A stretch of 64,000 bases of DNA from Sepiola atlantica (Eukaryota > Mollusca > Cephalopoda > Sepiida > Sepiolidae), in NCBI GenBank assembly GCA_963556195.1, contig OY744523.1, positions 73,635,288 through 73,699,287 on the forward strand. The letters are read 5' to 3'. The position numbers were made by a program, and so were the translations under genes. Under the pieces are notes generated by a model. It was not told where the DNA came from, ran no database searches, and saw only the letters and a list, made by a program, of their open reading frames with translations. This document shows, one piece after another, positions 1-10,658 of the stretch; the stretch's first letter is position 1, and every line of letters begins with the position of its first letter.

Positions 1-102
1 TGAATGAAACAGTATTTATATATAGAATTATTCACTCTCAGACTGGCAGTTAATCAGAATTCATATAATGGACTTGCTTAACTTGGCATAGTGTAGCAGT
101 CC

Positions 103-193
103 AGCTTCCATATAAACTGGCTTTTTGGTTACTTGAGTTTTTACTTATCTTGTTGTACAGTTGAGCCCTAAGTATCAAATTCTATATGGTGCT
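103..193 (+). repeat. LTR-derived direct repeat, copy 1
   Basis: This stretch is repeated at 1502-1600 with a few substitutions and a small length difference. Both copies begin ccagcttccatataaactgg and run to about tatcaaattctata. The pair brackets a gypsy-like gag-pol remnant, so the copies are read as parts of its two LTRs. The sequence just after this copy (tggtgctatgaacagg) fits a primer binding site position. The true 5' limit of the LTR may lie nearer base 1. Confidence 0.55.
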
Positions 194-206
194 ATGAACA
201 GGATGT

Positions 207-1515
207 ATGGATCCTGAAGATTGGGAGCAGTATCTCCTCAAAACAGGGATCTCTGCTAGCTCAGCTCGGACTTATGCTGCCACATTTGCAAGTGAAAAGC
301 TGACAAAGAAGAATCTGCAAATGATGGATCGGGCCATGTTGAAAGAGCTGGGGATCGCAATAATGGGAGAAACCCTCTCAATTCTTAAAGAAGCTAAGGA
401 ACTCTCTGCTGATGTAACTTATGCTAAGACACCAGCAGTTAAACTGACCCAGCTCCATTTTGAAATGACCCCCTAACAATTCAGAAAATTCAGAATTGAT
501 TGGGAAGTATTCACCAAAATGACAGGTATGCCGACATCTCAGACGAACATACAGCTATACAATTCCGCTGATGAGTTCGAATCGGCATTGAGAGACCAAA
601 CTTTAATGACTGACACCTCCGACATGGCTATTGTATGGATATGTACATACCGCAAGCAAAAAAACAGTGCTCAAACTAATAAATGTCATGTTTGTATCAG
701 CAAGTCTGCCAAACGCAATAATAATTTTCAAGCTTGCATGGGTTGTGGTAGACATTATCATGGTATCCCAGGAACAAGCTTCCGCCAGTTAATGTCCAGC
801 GTGGAGTCAAACATGCAGCACTTGTGGGAAACCTAACCACCTTTCAAGAGTGTGCCGAGCAAAGAACCCCTGTATTGGGATTGATGAGGCTCCCATGGAT
901 TCTCTTATTGCTCACAAGGGATACATATACGACCACAAGCGAAAATCAAATAGCAGAAATAGATGCGTATGTTATCCCATTCTCACCAAATCCAGATCCC
1001 AGACAAGTGAAGAACATCCCTGGTAACTACTGAACAAAGCTGAAGATTTTCCCTGATAGTGGGGCCACTATATGTCTAAGGGACCAAAGCATCTGTTTAA
1101 CATGGGGCTCACAATGAATAACTTAATTCTATCAAGAAAGATCGTTCGGACTGTGGGAGATTTCACACTTGTGTATCAGGGATGGTTGCCTGTGAAATTC
1201 GAGGTTCGTGGAAGAACAACCAAGCAAGCCCTTTATATATGTGATGGGATCCAGCGACTTTATTTCAGCAAGGCAGCATGCATTGATGTGGGAATGCCGC
1301 CTGAAGATTTCCCAAACTCTGCGGCAACATTTTCAACCCAGGCAAATATCGCAATACAACACATTGAGTACGTGAATCAATTGCCAAGTCGCCCCAAAAG
1401 CCTTCCCTTTCCCCTGACAGAAGTTAACATTAGTAGTGTGCCTTATCATTTCAAGGAGCAAGTACAACTCACACTTTGGGATGATGTTAAGAGAGGCATT
1501 CCAGCTTCCATATAA
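207..1515 (+). pseudogene. Decayed Ty3/gypsy-like gag-pol remnant (SAM domain, zinc knuckle, retropepsin)
   Basis: The first 89 residues (207-476) read as a SAM domain: an acidic MDPEDW start, then helical segments ending in the MLKELGI and LSILKEAKEL blocks. After a stop, 519-836 continues the polyprotein with basic spacers and a CMGCG zinc-knuckle-like cluster. A retropepsin DSGA motif lies near 1059-1070, followed by a frame change into 1072-1515. That last part carries GWLPVKFEV, ALYICD and DVKRGI blocks typical of the region between protease and reverse transcriptase in K02A2.6-like gypsy polyproteins. Reverse transcriptase, RNase H and integrase are missing, and pol runs straight into the second LTR-like repeat, so most of pol was deleted. 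At least three frame breaks make it non-functional. SAM-plus-retropepsin polyproteins are known in invertebrate gypsy elements; the exact clade is inferred. Confidence 0.6.
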
Positions 1516-1600
1516 ACTGGCTTTTTGGTTATTTGAGTCTTTACTTATTTTGCTGCTCAACTGGTCGTACAGTTGAGCCCTAAGTATCAAATTCTATAGT
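1502..1600 (+). repeat. LTR-derived direct repeat, copy 2
   Basis: Second copy of the 103-193 repeat, abutting the truncated pol reading frame; its first bases overlap the end of the frame. Together with copy 1 it supports reading the interval as an internally deleted LTR retrotransposon. Confidence 0.55.
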
Positions 1601-1782
1601 AAATATTTTTTTTAAAGAAAAACCTGCTCAAAGTATACAAGGTATGTCTAGAAAATCTTCAGACCATCGTATGAATTTATTTATCAATTTAATCTCCTTT
1701 AAAATACTTCCTTTGTTATGTTTTTCGTAAACCACTTTGCACATTTCTTATTGTAATCAACATTTCGTCAGGTAGCCTCCAA

Positions 1783-2010
1783 ATATTTCTTGACCTTTTG
1801 GCAAAGAGCAAAGTGTGGTATCTGTTCTGATACGCCACTTCATCTATTCTGTCCTCTGTCCGTAAAGGAGAAATCCTTCTAGACCGAGGCAATTTAAATT
1901 TTTGTCTTAATCCAGAGTGCTCCTTTTGAAGGAACTAGATTTTCCTCATATTAAAAACCGACCTTGTGTCTAACTCTGTCCTCGTGGAGAAGCAAGTAAA
2001 TAGGGACTCC
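1783..2010 (+). mobile_element. SINE with U2 snRNA-like head, near full length
   Basis: The first part aligns in order with the 5' half of U2 snRNA: ttct.gaccttttggc near 1787-1802, a block ending gtatctgttct at 1817-1828, then gtcctctgtccg at 1851-1862, followed by an AT-rich stretch ending aatttttg where U2 has its Sm-site region. A non-U2 insertion (gagaaatccttctaga) follows the second block and is shared with the copy at 33048-33182. The body (ccagagtgctcc) and the tail (ccgaccttgtgtc ... gtaaatagg) match the SINE copies at 7582, 12203, 31862 and 60237. A U2-derived head plus a shared unrelated tail is the structure of snRNA-headed SINEs (SINEU class). The family assignment is inferred from alignment by eye. 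Confidence 0.65.
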
Positions 2011-2281
2011 AAAAATGCCATTGTTATTAATCCAGTTTATTCTAACAATGTTACTAGTGCTATTTTAAAACTTCATTAGGTAATTTGACCCTAAATATTT
2101 TACGCTATTAATATAAAAAGAAATCTAATTGTGTGGTATATTTGTTTTATGAAATCTTTTTTTGCCAATAGATTTCATGTGCGACAAGTCTTTTTTTTCA
2201 TTATCATTCAATTTTGGTATTTAGCATGCTGTGAATGTTCTGGACTCTGGGGTGATCAATACCAGGCAACATCTCATGCCT

Positions 2282-2283
<2 letters not shown>

Positions 2284-2312
<29 letters not shown>
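2284..2312. repeat. (TA)n microsatellite
   Basis: An uninterrupted AT/TA dinucleotide run that abuts the 5' truncation point of the Penelope-like fragment. Confidence 0.95.
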
Positions 2313-2314
<2 letters not shown>

Positions 2315-2559
2315 AATTCTACATCGGCAGTACAGTGAGACCTTTGCATATACGGATTAAGGAACACGTAACCACCAAGGCATCATCCTTCCAAAAACAT
2401 ATAACACATGGCCACAACCCCACCAAAGATATACGAGTCAAGATACTAGTTAGCGAAAGAGACCAGGGCAATCTCAGACTTAAAGAATCAATATTAATTA
2501 GAAAGCTATCCCCTAAATTGAACAACAGAGCCGAGCTCAACTCCAACTTCTTAATATAA
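2313..2559 (+). pseudogene. Penelope-like retroelement, GIY-YIG endonuclease fragment
   Basis: About 80 residues match the GIY-YIG endonuclease domain found at the C-terminus of Penelope-like elements. They begin with FYIGSTVRPLHIRIKEH, which holds the YIG triad and the conserved R and H, and run through a ILVSERDQGNLRLKESILI block to ...LSPKLNNRAELN and a stop at 2557-2559. The reverse transcriptase is missing: coding similarity starts right after a (TA)n run, so the copy is 5' truncated. The domain normally nicks target DNA for retrotransposition. Only the end of the element is present, and no partner open frame lies upstream. Confidence 0.75.
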
Positions 2560-3480
2560 CCACACACGACAAGCACCATCATACACATTATACTAACAAA
2601 CATCTATGATACTATGCGGACATACTATTAATGAAAACAAACACTAAATAAAGTTAGTTAGGCCCATATTATTAGCCCAATTACTGACACTGGTGCACAC
2701 ACAGCCACTTGCACCTGCTGCTAACTCGGACACGTGGTTGCACATGTTGCCCGCCTTACATACACAAATATTAATTAGAAATCCTGACCATTATATACCA
2801 CGACTGCACATAACAAAATCTAATAATATAGATAAATAATAATATAGAATCGAACCGAAAAAAAAATATAAATGAATAAATAAATAAAATAAAAATGTAT
2901 GCATGTATGTATTTTACATATACGTATATATATATATACATATATACATACACCAACACACACACGCACACACACACACACATATATATACCAGGGGCTC
3001 TATTGGCGGCGCCCCACTCCCATGCCCAGGATTCCTCGCCCGCCCAATCACATCTGCTACTACACCCACACGGTAAACAAATTTATGGAACGAGTCGAAA
3101 TTAGTTAAAACTCTAAAGGGACATAACTCCCACAAACAAAGCTTGACTCACACGAGTTACCCGGCTGCCACAGAGATAATAATTATTCAGTATAATTATT
3201 AACCAAAACAAACAACAACGTTTAAAAAAAAAAAAATAAATAATAAATAAATTACTCAGTATATTTACTAACCAAAACAAACAGCAACGGTTAAAAAAAA
3301 TAGTAAATAATAAATTATTATAAAAAAAAAAAAATAAATAAATAAATAAACAAACCTCTGCGGACCTGCTACTAAAAACAAACCAGCATTTCCGGCCCCG
3401 GCTTTTGGCAAAAACACACTCCAACAAGTGGCTGTATTTATTTTATTTCTGAAGATGAGGGCTTCCCTCGAAAATTAAAA
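2560..3480. other. Penelope 3' flank and low-complexity DNA, no gene
   Basis: Possible Penelope 3' untranslated sequence runs to about 2770. A (TA)/(CA) microsatellite lies at 2921-2988, then a GC-richer unassigned segment at 2995-3180. A diverged duplication of about 65 bp (units starting near 3183 and 3248, each with accaaaacaaac) follows and ends in A-rich tetranucleotide repeats. Open frames here only read through microsatellites. Confidence 0.6.
3449..3473 (+). other. Hairpin with CTGAAGA...GAAA flanks
   Basis: The sequence ctgaaga, t, gaggg, ctt, ccctc, gaaa gives a 5-bp perfect hairpin between two strings that resemble the conserved core of hammerhead ribozymes, which are known from Penelope-like elements. 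One extra base sits between the first core string and the stem. Self-cleavage is not claimed. Confidence 0.35.
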
Positions 3481-3659
3481 AAATAATAATAAAAAGGACA
3501 CACTCCAACCTAATACCACGGTTAACGATACACTGGTAAATAAAAAAATTTTTTTTGAAAATTATTGACTTTTCAATATTGTCACTTTGTTTTTACGATT
3601 CCACATGTCGTATATGTGTCACTTTTACAACGCATTGTTATCGCCTCCAAACAATTATT

Positions 3660-3662
<3 letters not shown>

Positions 3663-3719
<57 letters not shown>
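3663..3719. repeat. (TA)n microsatellite, about 57 bp
   Basis: Perfect TA dinucleotide run. Confidence 0.95.
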
Positions 3720-3724
<5 letters not shown>

Positions 3725-3809
3725 AAACAAGTTGTCTTCCATATTCAGAAATTTCATGAATTATTTTGAATATTTGATTAATCCCCCAACCCCCATATTT
3801 TTTCTCTAA

Positions 3810-4000
3810 TAAAGTAGTTAAAGTTAAGGATTCTCACCTAGTTTTATAAATAAGATCTTTTATTGATTTAGTCACTCTTTTTTGTATGCCTTTTAATTTT
3901 AATGTTCAGTATTCTATTTTAGGTCTTTTTAGAGTCTTGTATTTTAATCCTTTGAAAGATGTTTTATCATTCAACCAGTCATAATGATTGCTCCTGTCTC
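3810..4000 (-). pseudogene. CR1-like LINE reverse transcriptase C-terminal scrap
   Basis: Read on the minus strand, one frame contains LKLKGIQKRVTKSIKDL, which parallels LKLEGVQRRVTKLISKV in the CR1-like element at 10.7-11.6 kb. Flanking frames have stops. It is a short diverged fragment of the same LINE group. Confidence 0.5.
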
Positions 4001-4560
4001 TAAAAACTGACAGTATTTCATCAACCTAATCTGATGAAATATAACCCAAGGCTGCTGCTGATTATTGAATTTAGTATTCAGTGCTCAGCTGTCTGACCAG
4101 TTGAGCTACAACCAAACTGAAATGAAAAGAACGCTAAAAAGCTGGGCTGATTTGTAATCCTTCAGAGATAACATCAAAGACGCCCCGTGGAGTAAAACTT
4201 TTTCTCTCCATGCTGAACAGTGCACAAATGAGGTAACAGACATACAAGCACATGTCCCCACATGGAAATTCTATATTAAACCTCACTCTCCCCAATGGTT
4301 CAGTTTGACCATAGGCAGCAAGCATTCTTTTGATTCAATCGTCATAAGTCAACTACAAATAGCGAAACATTTATAGCATCAAGAAACCATTGTAAGAGTG
4401 TAAGAGCCGCAGCTAAAATTACGTATACTGAGAAAACGCATTGAGTCGCAGAAATTAGGAACCAATTCTGGAAAATCTATGGTGAGTAATGGACAGTCAA
4501 CAATTTCCCCACTATCCTACCATCATGATGTTGCTTGCACAGCAAACAATAAGGCTGAAT
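4001..4560. other. No recognisable feature
   Basis: Mixed-composition DNA without a convincing frame, tandem repeat or element end. A gene cannot be ruled out, but nothing supports one. Confidence 0.5.
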
Positions 4561-4574
4561 TGCTTGTCTAGCGA

Positions 4575-6280
4575 TTTGCCTTAAACTCCACCTCGGACTC
4601 CGCAAACCATCCCCTCCAAAATTTCCCGCTTGGACAGAAGCCACACGATGATCTGATCATCACCCCTTCCCATGTCCTGGATATCATCAAAAACTTTGAT
4701 ACCTTCAAAGCATGTGGGCTTGATTTTATCACTGCTATAGTAATAAGAAAATGCTTTGCTGAGCTGGCCCATGTCCTCTCCAAACTCTATAACAAATGCC
4801 TTGCCGAATCTTGCTTCCCTGATAGCTAGAAAACTGTCTCTGTGGTACTAGTGTTCAAGAATTCTAGTGAAAGAACTGACCTGCAAAATTATCACCTCAT
4901 CAGTCTCCTCCTGCTCTTTGCTAAAATCTTTGAATCATTAATCAATCTAGTGATTGTCTGTCACCTTGTAAATGCTAATCTTCTTTCTGACCAACAGTAT
5001 GGATTTAGGCCAGCTTGTTCTACTGCGGATATCCTAACGGTCATCTCTGAATGCATATATCATACACTGGACAAGACAGGTGAAGCTAGGATGATAGCAT
5101 TTGATATATCCAAAGCCTTTGACAAAGTCTGGCATGAAGATCTTTACATGAAAATTAATTTGTATCGTATTACTGGACGAATATTTAATATAATCAGATC
5201 CTTCTTCGTTAAAAGAAAGATCCAGATCATCCTCAATGGTTGTACATCTAAACAACATGACATTAACATGGACAGCGGCACTTTTTGACTTGCCCCCCCC
5301 CCCCCCCACACACTTTACGGTCATCAATAATGAAGTTATATATGCATGTGTTTAACCGCCCCCCCCCACTTTTTAGGAGAGCCCCCCCCCCCCCCCTTTA
5401 TAACTGTCCTGCCGGTCCTGATTAATACATGTGTGCTCCAGAGGTCAACCCTTGGAGTTGGACCTTTATTATTCCTGATTTACATAAACGACCTCCCTGA
5501 TGCAATTGTGTTTGAGATGGGTATATTTGCTGATGAGATCACACTCTATTCTCGACATGTGGGCAAAACAGAAGCACACATATCCGAGACAATGTCGAAT
5601 CCTTAGAAAATGACCTCCAGTCTGTAGTGGAATGGGTCCAAAAATGGATAGTTACATTTAATGCTACCAAAACAAATCTTCTTTCCTTTAACAATTATAA
5701 GAAACCTTTCCAACCACCGATTGCTATGGCTAATAGCACCCTACCTGAGAGTCCAATATTCAAATTTATCAGCTTAGCATTCACAGGTAACATTAATTGG
5801 AACAAATACATAGAATAGTCTGCTGCAAAGAAAGTGGCCTCCCTCTACCGAGCTAGAAAACTTCTCACACCTGACAGTATCCTATATCTCTACAAAGCCA
5901 CCATCCCCCCATGCATGGAGTATTGTTGTCACATCTGGGCTGGTGCACCATCCACTAGTCTCTCCATCTTAGACAATGTCCAAAAACGAGTTTCTAATCT
6001 AATAGGCCCCTCACTATCCACCAAACTCCAGCCCCTGTCCCATCGCCGCAATGTTACATCCTTGTGCTTGATTTACAAGTACTTCAATGGAATGTGCTCC
6101 AATGAACTTCCTGCTGGTGTCCTCTCGACGTAAATAGACTAAACCAACTCGACAATCAGCTATTTCCCATCCATTCACTGTGGAGGTCCCCAGATGCAGG
6201 AGACCCTTCTACTTCAATAGCTTCTTTTCTTAAGCTGCTAGTCTTTGGAACTCCCTCCCTGCTGATCAAGTTGAATAAAT
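4575..6280 (+). pseudogene. Jockey-like LINE reverse transcriptase pseudogene
   Basis: The plus strand carries fragments of one LINE reverse transcriptase. SHVLDIIKN...ACGLDFI precedes a stop near 4830. Then 4842-5288 gives FRPACSTADIL and FDISKAFDKVWHEDL, which holds the first catalytic aspartate. After an insertion comes LLFLIYINDLPD and FADE (5430-5606), where the catalytic FADD aspartate pair has become D-E. Thumb and C-terminal segments follow (5627-6133), including KFISLAFTGNINWNKYIE and YLYKATIPPCMEYCCHIWAG. Stops and frameshifts separate the pieces. The endonuclease is absent, so the copy is 5' truncated. A sister fragment lies at 13203-14728. The clade (Jockey or nearby) is inferred from these motifs. 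Confidence 0.75.
5280..5425. other. C-rich insertion inside the LINE reverse transcriptase
   Basis: The insert separates the block before the catalytic motif from LLFLIYINDLPD. It holds three poly-C runs of about 9 to 18 bases, and the string cactttttngg/gactt recurs beside the runs, so it looks like a locally duplicated C-tract unit. No TIR or ORF is evident. Confidence 0.5.
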
Positions 6281-6513
6281 GTCCACTGTCTTCCATCAGT
6301 CATATCTTGAGTTGGTCCTTTTCGAGGTATGAAAGAACTTATTGGCAGATGGCATTCCCTCAGTTGGAAACGATCACACAGGAGTGCGTACAAGGAAAAC
6401 ATGAAGTGACCAAGGTAGGAATACAATTTGTGGACTTTAAGCTTCTTGTACTAATTACAACAACTTGGTTGCTGTGTGTTTGACACAAGGTTGGGAAAAA
6501 TATGAACCCACGG

Positions 6514-7039
6514 TTTCTTCCCAACCACGGGTAAAATAACGTATTCGTCTTCTATTCATTCATATGCAATGGATAGGTATTGTGATTCGTCATTAAATTA
6601 AAGGATGGCCAATGAAAGTATATAAAGTTCTTAAGACATTTAATTTTTTTACATTTAAATTTCTGATTTTTAGTATCATTTTCTACCGAGAACTGTCATA
6701 AAATATTTTTTCCATTAAAGGTGATTAAATAAAGGGTTCCGTTTGAAATTCTGTACAGATCCCAAGTTCCATATACAGATTCTCGAGCTTGATGAGACGC
6801 ACCTGAAGAAAGTCACAGGTTACATCGGTGAAACGTGAGAATAACATCCAAGATGAGAACATTAGTCTGAACAATCCAAATAATACTTAAAACGGTGCAC
6901 CAGATTTCCGTGACTTCGCGTTGGCAACGATCGGGCAGGTCGCGGAAGCGCCCGAGATTTGCCGAGACGAAAACGCCATTTCATTGCATATGAATGAAAA
7001 GAAGACGAATACGTTATTTTACCCGTAGTTGGGAAGAAG
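6514..7039. mobile_element. Inverted-repeat-bounded element (MITE-like), about 526 bp
   Basis: The first about 60 bp (cttcccaaccacgggtaaaa and on through cgtattcgtcttct to catatgcaatg) are present as reverse complement at about 6976-7039 with very few mismatches. The interior holds a stretch (about 6720-6890) homologous to the elements at 28.2, 29.4 and 47.5 kb, including a cacctgaagaa...gaaacgtgag motif. There is no coding capacity. No clear target duplication was found. Confidence 0.65.
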
Positions 7040-7570
7040 ACTTGCAGGCAATAATATAAGACGAATAAATTTAAAGAAAAAATACATAGATAAAAAGATA
7101 AAAAAATCGAACAAACTGTAGGGGAGGAGTTCAAATGAACCATTTTCAATCAAATGTGTAGAAAGAACCTTTTTTTTTGGGGGGGGGGGGAATTTAACAA
7201 TGTTTTTCCTTTCTTTCGCTGTTTTTCTTTTTTTCTTCTTATTAACATAAAACAAAGAAAGAAAGAAAAATGAGTTAGGTTTAGGGCTCCCGTTCTTATC
7301 GATAGCCAAGCCCTGCATTCAAACTGCTAAACTGTAACTGGAAGACTGGCAGACGATAATATAAGACTAATAAATTCAAAGAAAAAATACATAGATTAAA
7401 ATCATTTTTTTTTGTTGAAAATAATGGTTTTTTTTAGGGAGTGGGTAAAATTTTGTCAATGTTTTTATAAGATAAAAGAAAGAAAAAAATTATATCATTC
7501 CGTCAGCGCTCGGGCGCTTCCGCGACCTGCCCGATCGTTGTTGACACAAAGTCATGGAAATCTGGTGCGT
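6896..7570. repeat. GC-rich inverted repeat pair, 60-bp arms
   Basis: About 60 bp at 6896-6955 (gatcgggcaggtcgcggaag core) recur inverted at 7508-7570 with few differences. The arms are much more GC-rich than their surroundings and bracket about 550 bp, overlapping the right end of the 6514-7039 element. This suggests a second, nested inverted-repeat element. Confidence 0.6.
7030..7490 (+). repeat. Diverged tandem duplication, about 305-bp spacing
   Basis: Sequence from about 7033 (aataatataagacgaataaa, then aaagaaaaaatacatag) recurs from about 7340. A G-rich tract with caatgttttt follows in each copy. The interval contains T- and G-runs and no gene. Confidence 0.55.
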
Positions 7571-7581
7571 CAGCTATAGTT

Positions 7582-7925
7582 CCTATTTATCTACTTCCCA
7601 CGGAGCAGAATGTGACACAAGATCGGAAAGTGGGAGTTTCAGCACTCTAAAGGAAAAGTACTTTGGGGAACTTTAAAAAATTTCCTGTGCAGCCTCATCG
7701 GCATTCCCCGGTAGGGGCGCCTAAGACAGTAAGCAATAAACTTACTCCACCCCAAAGAGAGGAGGCAAAGCCTGGGAGGGTGGACCTCCTAGAACTGCAC
7801 AGGACAGACCCATAGACAGGCGTAAATCAAGCCCCGAAGGCCAAGACAATACCAGTCTATGGGGTGCAGTATCCATCGGAACAGATACTACACTTTGATC
7901 CCGACCAAAAGGCTATACTTGTACC
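7582..7925 (-). mobile_element. SINE with U2 snRNA-like head, minus strand
   Basis: On the minus strand the element starts with gccttttggtcgggatcaaa, then gtgtagtatctgttc, which matches U2 snRNA including the GTAGTA branch-point-pairing string (plus coordinates about 7880-7914). The body contains ctaggaggtccaccctccca and taagtttattgcttactgtc blocks. The 3' tail is cttgtgtcacattctgctcc then gtgggaagtagataaatagg. Body and tail match the copies at 12203, 31862 and 60237; the tail also matches 1783-2010. No ORF. Confidence 0.7.
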
Positions 7926-8515
7926 GTTAAAACAGTTGATATGTCATAAAACAGGCAAAACAAAGCGAGTATCTAATGAATATCCTCCTGCTGTCAATGA
8001 CATAATCTTGCGAAATACTTAGACTTTTAAAAAAATATTTTTTTCTTTTTTTTTTCATTAACTATGTTAAATTTAAACCATTTCCTAATTATCCTTGGTG
8101 ACTGCGTCATAAGAGTACCGGCGCCTTACCAAACAAACAGTTTTGAATTGTTGCTTGAGAAGTAGATATAATCTGAATTTCCTACTGGTGACGTCTAGTG
8201 TCGATTGTTTGTTGGCTATAAATCTAACTAATGTTGAACTGACGTCAAGAGCTATTAATATTTAAGATGGGATAAACACTGCTTCTGTATTATCTTGATA
8301 CTATTATGACGTAAGAATATACCAACAAAAAATTGTGAAGTACTGTCGGGTAGCAATTGTTTAGTGGTAATGAATGATGCTTTGATTTTGAAACCATCCC
8401 CGAAAGTCAAGGTCATCATCTGATGCCAGATTTGTTGGAAAAGGTGCTTCTTTTTAAAAATTATTGCTTTATTAGTAGTTATAGCTAAGGAATTTATCCT
8501 TGTTCAATTGATTGC
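7926..8515. other. No recognisable feature
   Basis: AT-rich sequence with T-runs; no coding signal, element end or tandem structure was seen. Confidence 0.5.
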
Positions 8516-8530
8516 ATGTTATATATATAT

Positions 8531-9024
8531 ATGAAATATATTTATGAAAAATGATTTTATTCATTTAATAAATATATATATATATAAAAAAATAACGTTT
8601 CTTGTTTTTTTCAAAATTCTATAATACATTTCAAAAAGCGTTTTCTTAAAGATGTGTACACCTCTTCAAATTCATATAAGCATTAATTGCGCTAATACAC
8701 ACATTTAAAATGTTCACTTTCTTCAGAATCGTCGGCGAGATCGGACAAAACTTTTCCTCTTGGAACCACGTGTGGATTTACTTGCGAGTTTAACACCAGC
8801 AAAATGAGGAGGGGAAAAAAAAAAGAAAGTAAATAACTCTTCGTTAAGGCTGTTTAACGGCGAAAGTCTCAGAGATATATATTTATGAAAAATGATTTTA
8901 TTCATTTAATAAATATATATAAATTTTTTAAAAATATAACGTTACTTGTTTTTTTTCAAAATTCTATAATACATTTCAAAAAGCGTTTTCTAAAAGATTC
9001 ATACACCTCTTCAAATTCATATAT
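8531..9024 (+). repeat. Direct repeat pair, about 140 bp, spaced 345 bp
   Basis: The unit with atttatgaaaaatgatttta, ctataatacatttcaaaaag and cacctcttcaaattcatat occurs at about 8540-8685 and again at about 8884-9024, with small indels in the TA-rich part. The intervening DNA shows no gene. Confidence 0.75.
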
Positions 9025-9626
9025 ACATATATATATATAACATGTGGTAGGTATGTGTATCTTTATATATTTATATGTATACGATTCACTTTTAAATTAA
9101 TTAACCGATCATTATGAATTTGAGAACACATCTGCGAGGTGTAAGGTGGGTAATACAGGCTATATTTAGTTTAATTTAGTATTATGCAAAGGGGACAAAG
9201 AAGAGGTGGAAGCCCTTCGTGAAAATTTAGATACTTTCGATTTTTGTGAAATTTTAACAATAGGTATTAAATATCAATTAATAAATATTCCTCAAATTTC
9301 AGTTTCAGTATTTTAAAGAGTTTTTAGGTGACATAATATGAGTACAACTTCTATTTGAAAATTAAAATATTTCAGATTTGCATTAAATTTGATTCATAGT
9401 TATTAGATTCCCTGAATTTCAATTTCAGCTTCATACCCCTTAATCTTTAGCTTTAAATGTTAGACATTTTCTAGAATCCAAATCATGTAATGGATTTTGA
9501 TCAAAATTGGAATAAAGATTCTAGACATAAGGTTTAGTATCGTTATATCTTGATTTTAATCTTTGTAAGGAAACATAAAAATGGTGCAAATCTGTTCTGT
9601 TTGGAGAATTCATTTTACCAGTCCTA

Positions 9627-9627
<1 letters not shown>
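9025..9627. other. No recognisable feature
   Basis: AT-rich unique-looking DNA without supported coding or repeat structure. Confidence 0.5.
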
Positions 9628-9663
<36 letters not shown>

Positions 9664-9736
9664 TGCTCTTGTTTTTTTAATTTTCTTAATAATCGAGCAC
9701 TCTGCTGGGGTTCTCTCTCACTAACCTTACATGCAT

Positions 9737-9785
<49 letters not shown>

Positions 9786-9800
9786 CACATATATATATTA
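9628..9800. repeat. Microsatellite cluster: (TA)n and (CA)n
   Basis: A perfect TA run lies at about 9628-9656, a CA run at about 9737-9772, and a short TA-rich run ends near 9800. Histidine/threonine-rich frames here are microsatellite artefacts. Confidence 0.9.
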
Positions 9801-10517
9801 TTACATTTATTTATGCCACATATTTCATATCAAGAAAAAACACTATGCGAAAGAAAAAGGATGATTCTATTTCAACATTAATAAAATTGTTTTATTATTT
9901 CTTTTTTGTTTCTACTTTTTCTTTATCATGTCTATAAGTCTATGTAAAAGTAGGTTGGATCCGGTCACAATTGGGAAATAGAAGAAAGTACAGTGTCAGC
10001 TGTCTTTTTCGACTAACTCTAACCTTAACCTGGGCTGCTTCTATGTTCTTACCCTGTACTTAAATAGGTGACCATTTCGGAATGCTGGATATGTTGTATG
10101 TAAAACGCAATCCTTGTGGCCTTTCAAGCCGAGAACCGGTACCAATCTTCAAATACAATGAACATAACAGACAGTACTTCTACTCTGCTTCGACCAGACA
10201 TTAGTCGGTGATGACTGATCGAATTCGGAAAGACATCTATATAACTTCTAATAAGTTCAGATTCTTTGAAACATTTCATTTGAAAGCTCCCAATACTGTC
10301 CATGAAATCTATTTTGCATGCCATAATCGTGAAATTGGTCTATATTATTTTAAAAACGACACCAATTATATTCTTGACATGCTCTGACAACTTGTTCTAG
10401 AAATGAATTGCTTTCTTGGCAAAGAAATCCTGATGTTTATTGGAGTGAGTGATAAAATTAGCCATTTTCTTTGCAATGTTTAAAAACAATTTTTTTCAAG
10501 TCATAATTAAAATTTGT
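9801..10517. other. No confident feature; possible CR1 scrap
   Basis: No gene is supported. Near 10370-10430 the minus strand weakly resembles the C-terminal end of CR1-like reverse transcriptases (a FLEQVV-type string), but this is too short to rely on. Confidence 0.4.
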
Positions 10518-10658
10518 ATCAAATTTATTTATTTATTTGTTTGTTATGCCTCCTTGGGCATCTCCACTATCTTCTCAATTTAACTGTTAAAAAAAAAAAA
10601 AAAATTAACTCTTAGTACAGTATCGATATCCAGATCAAATTCTGTCAAACATTTCATT

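Noticed and set aside
1783..1910. A functional U2 snRNA gene
   Set aside because: The branch-point string is altered, there is a foreign insertion after the stem II region, the 3' domain is missing, and the sequence continues into a SINE tail.
2771..3135. Cysteine/valine- and histidine-rich small proteins
   Set aside because: Translations of the (CA)n/(TA)n microsatellite.
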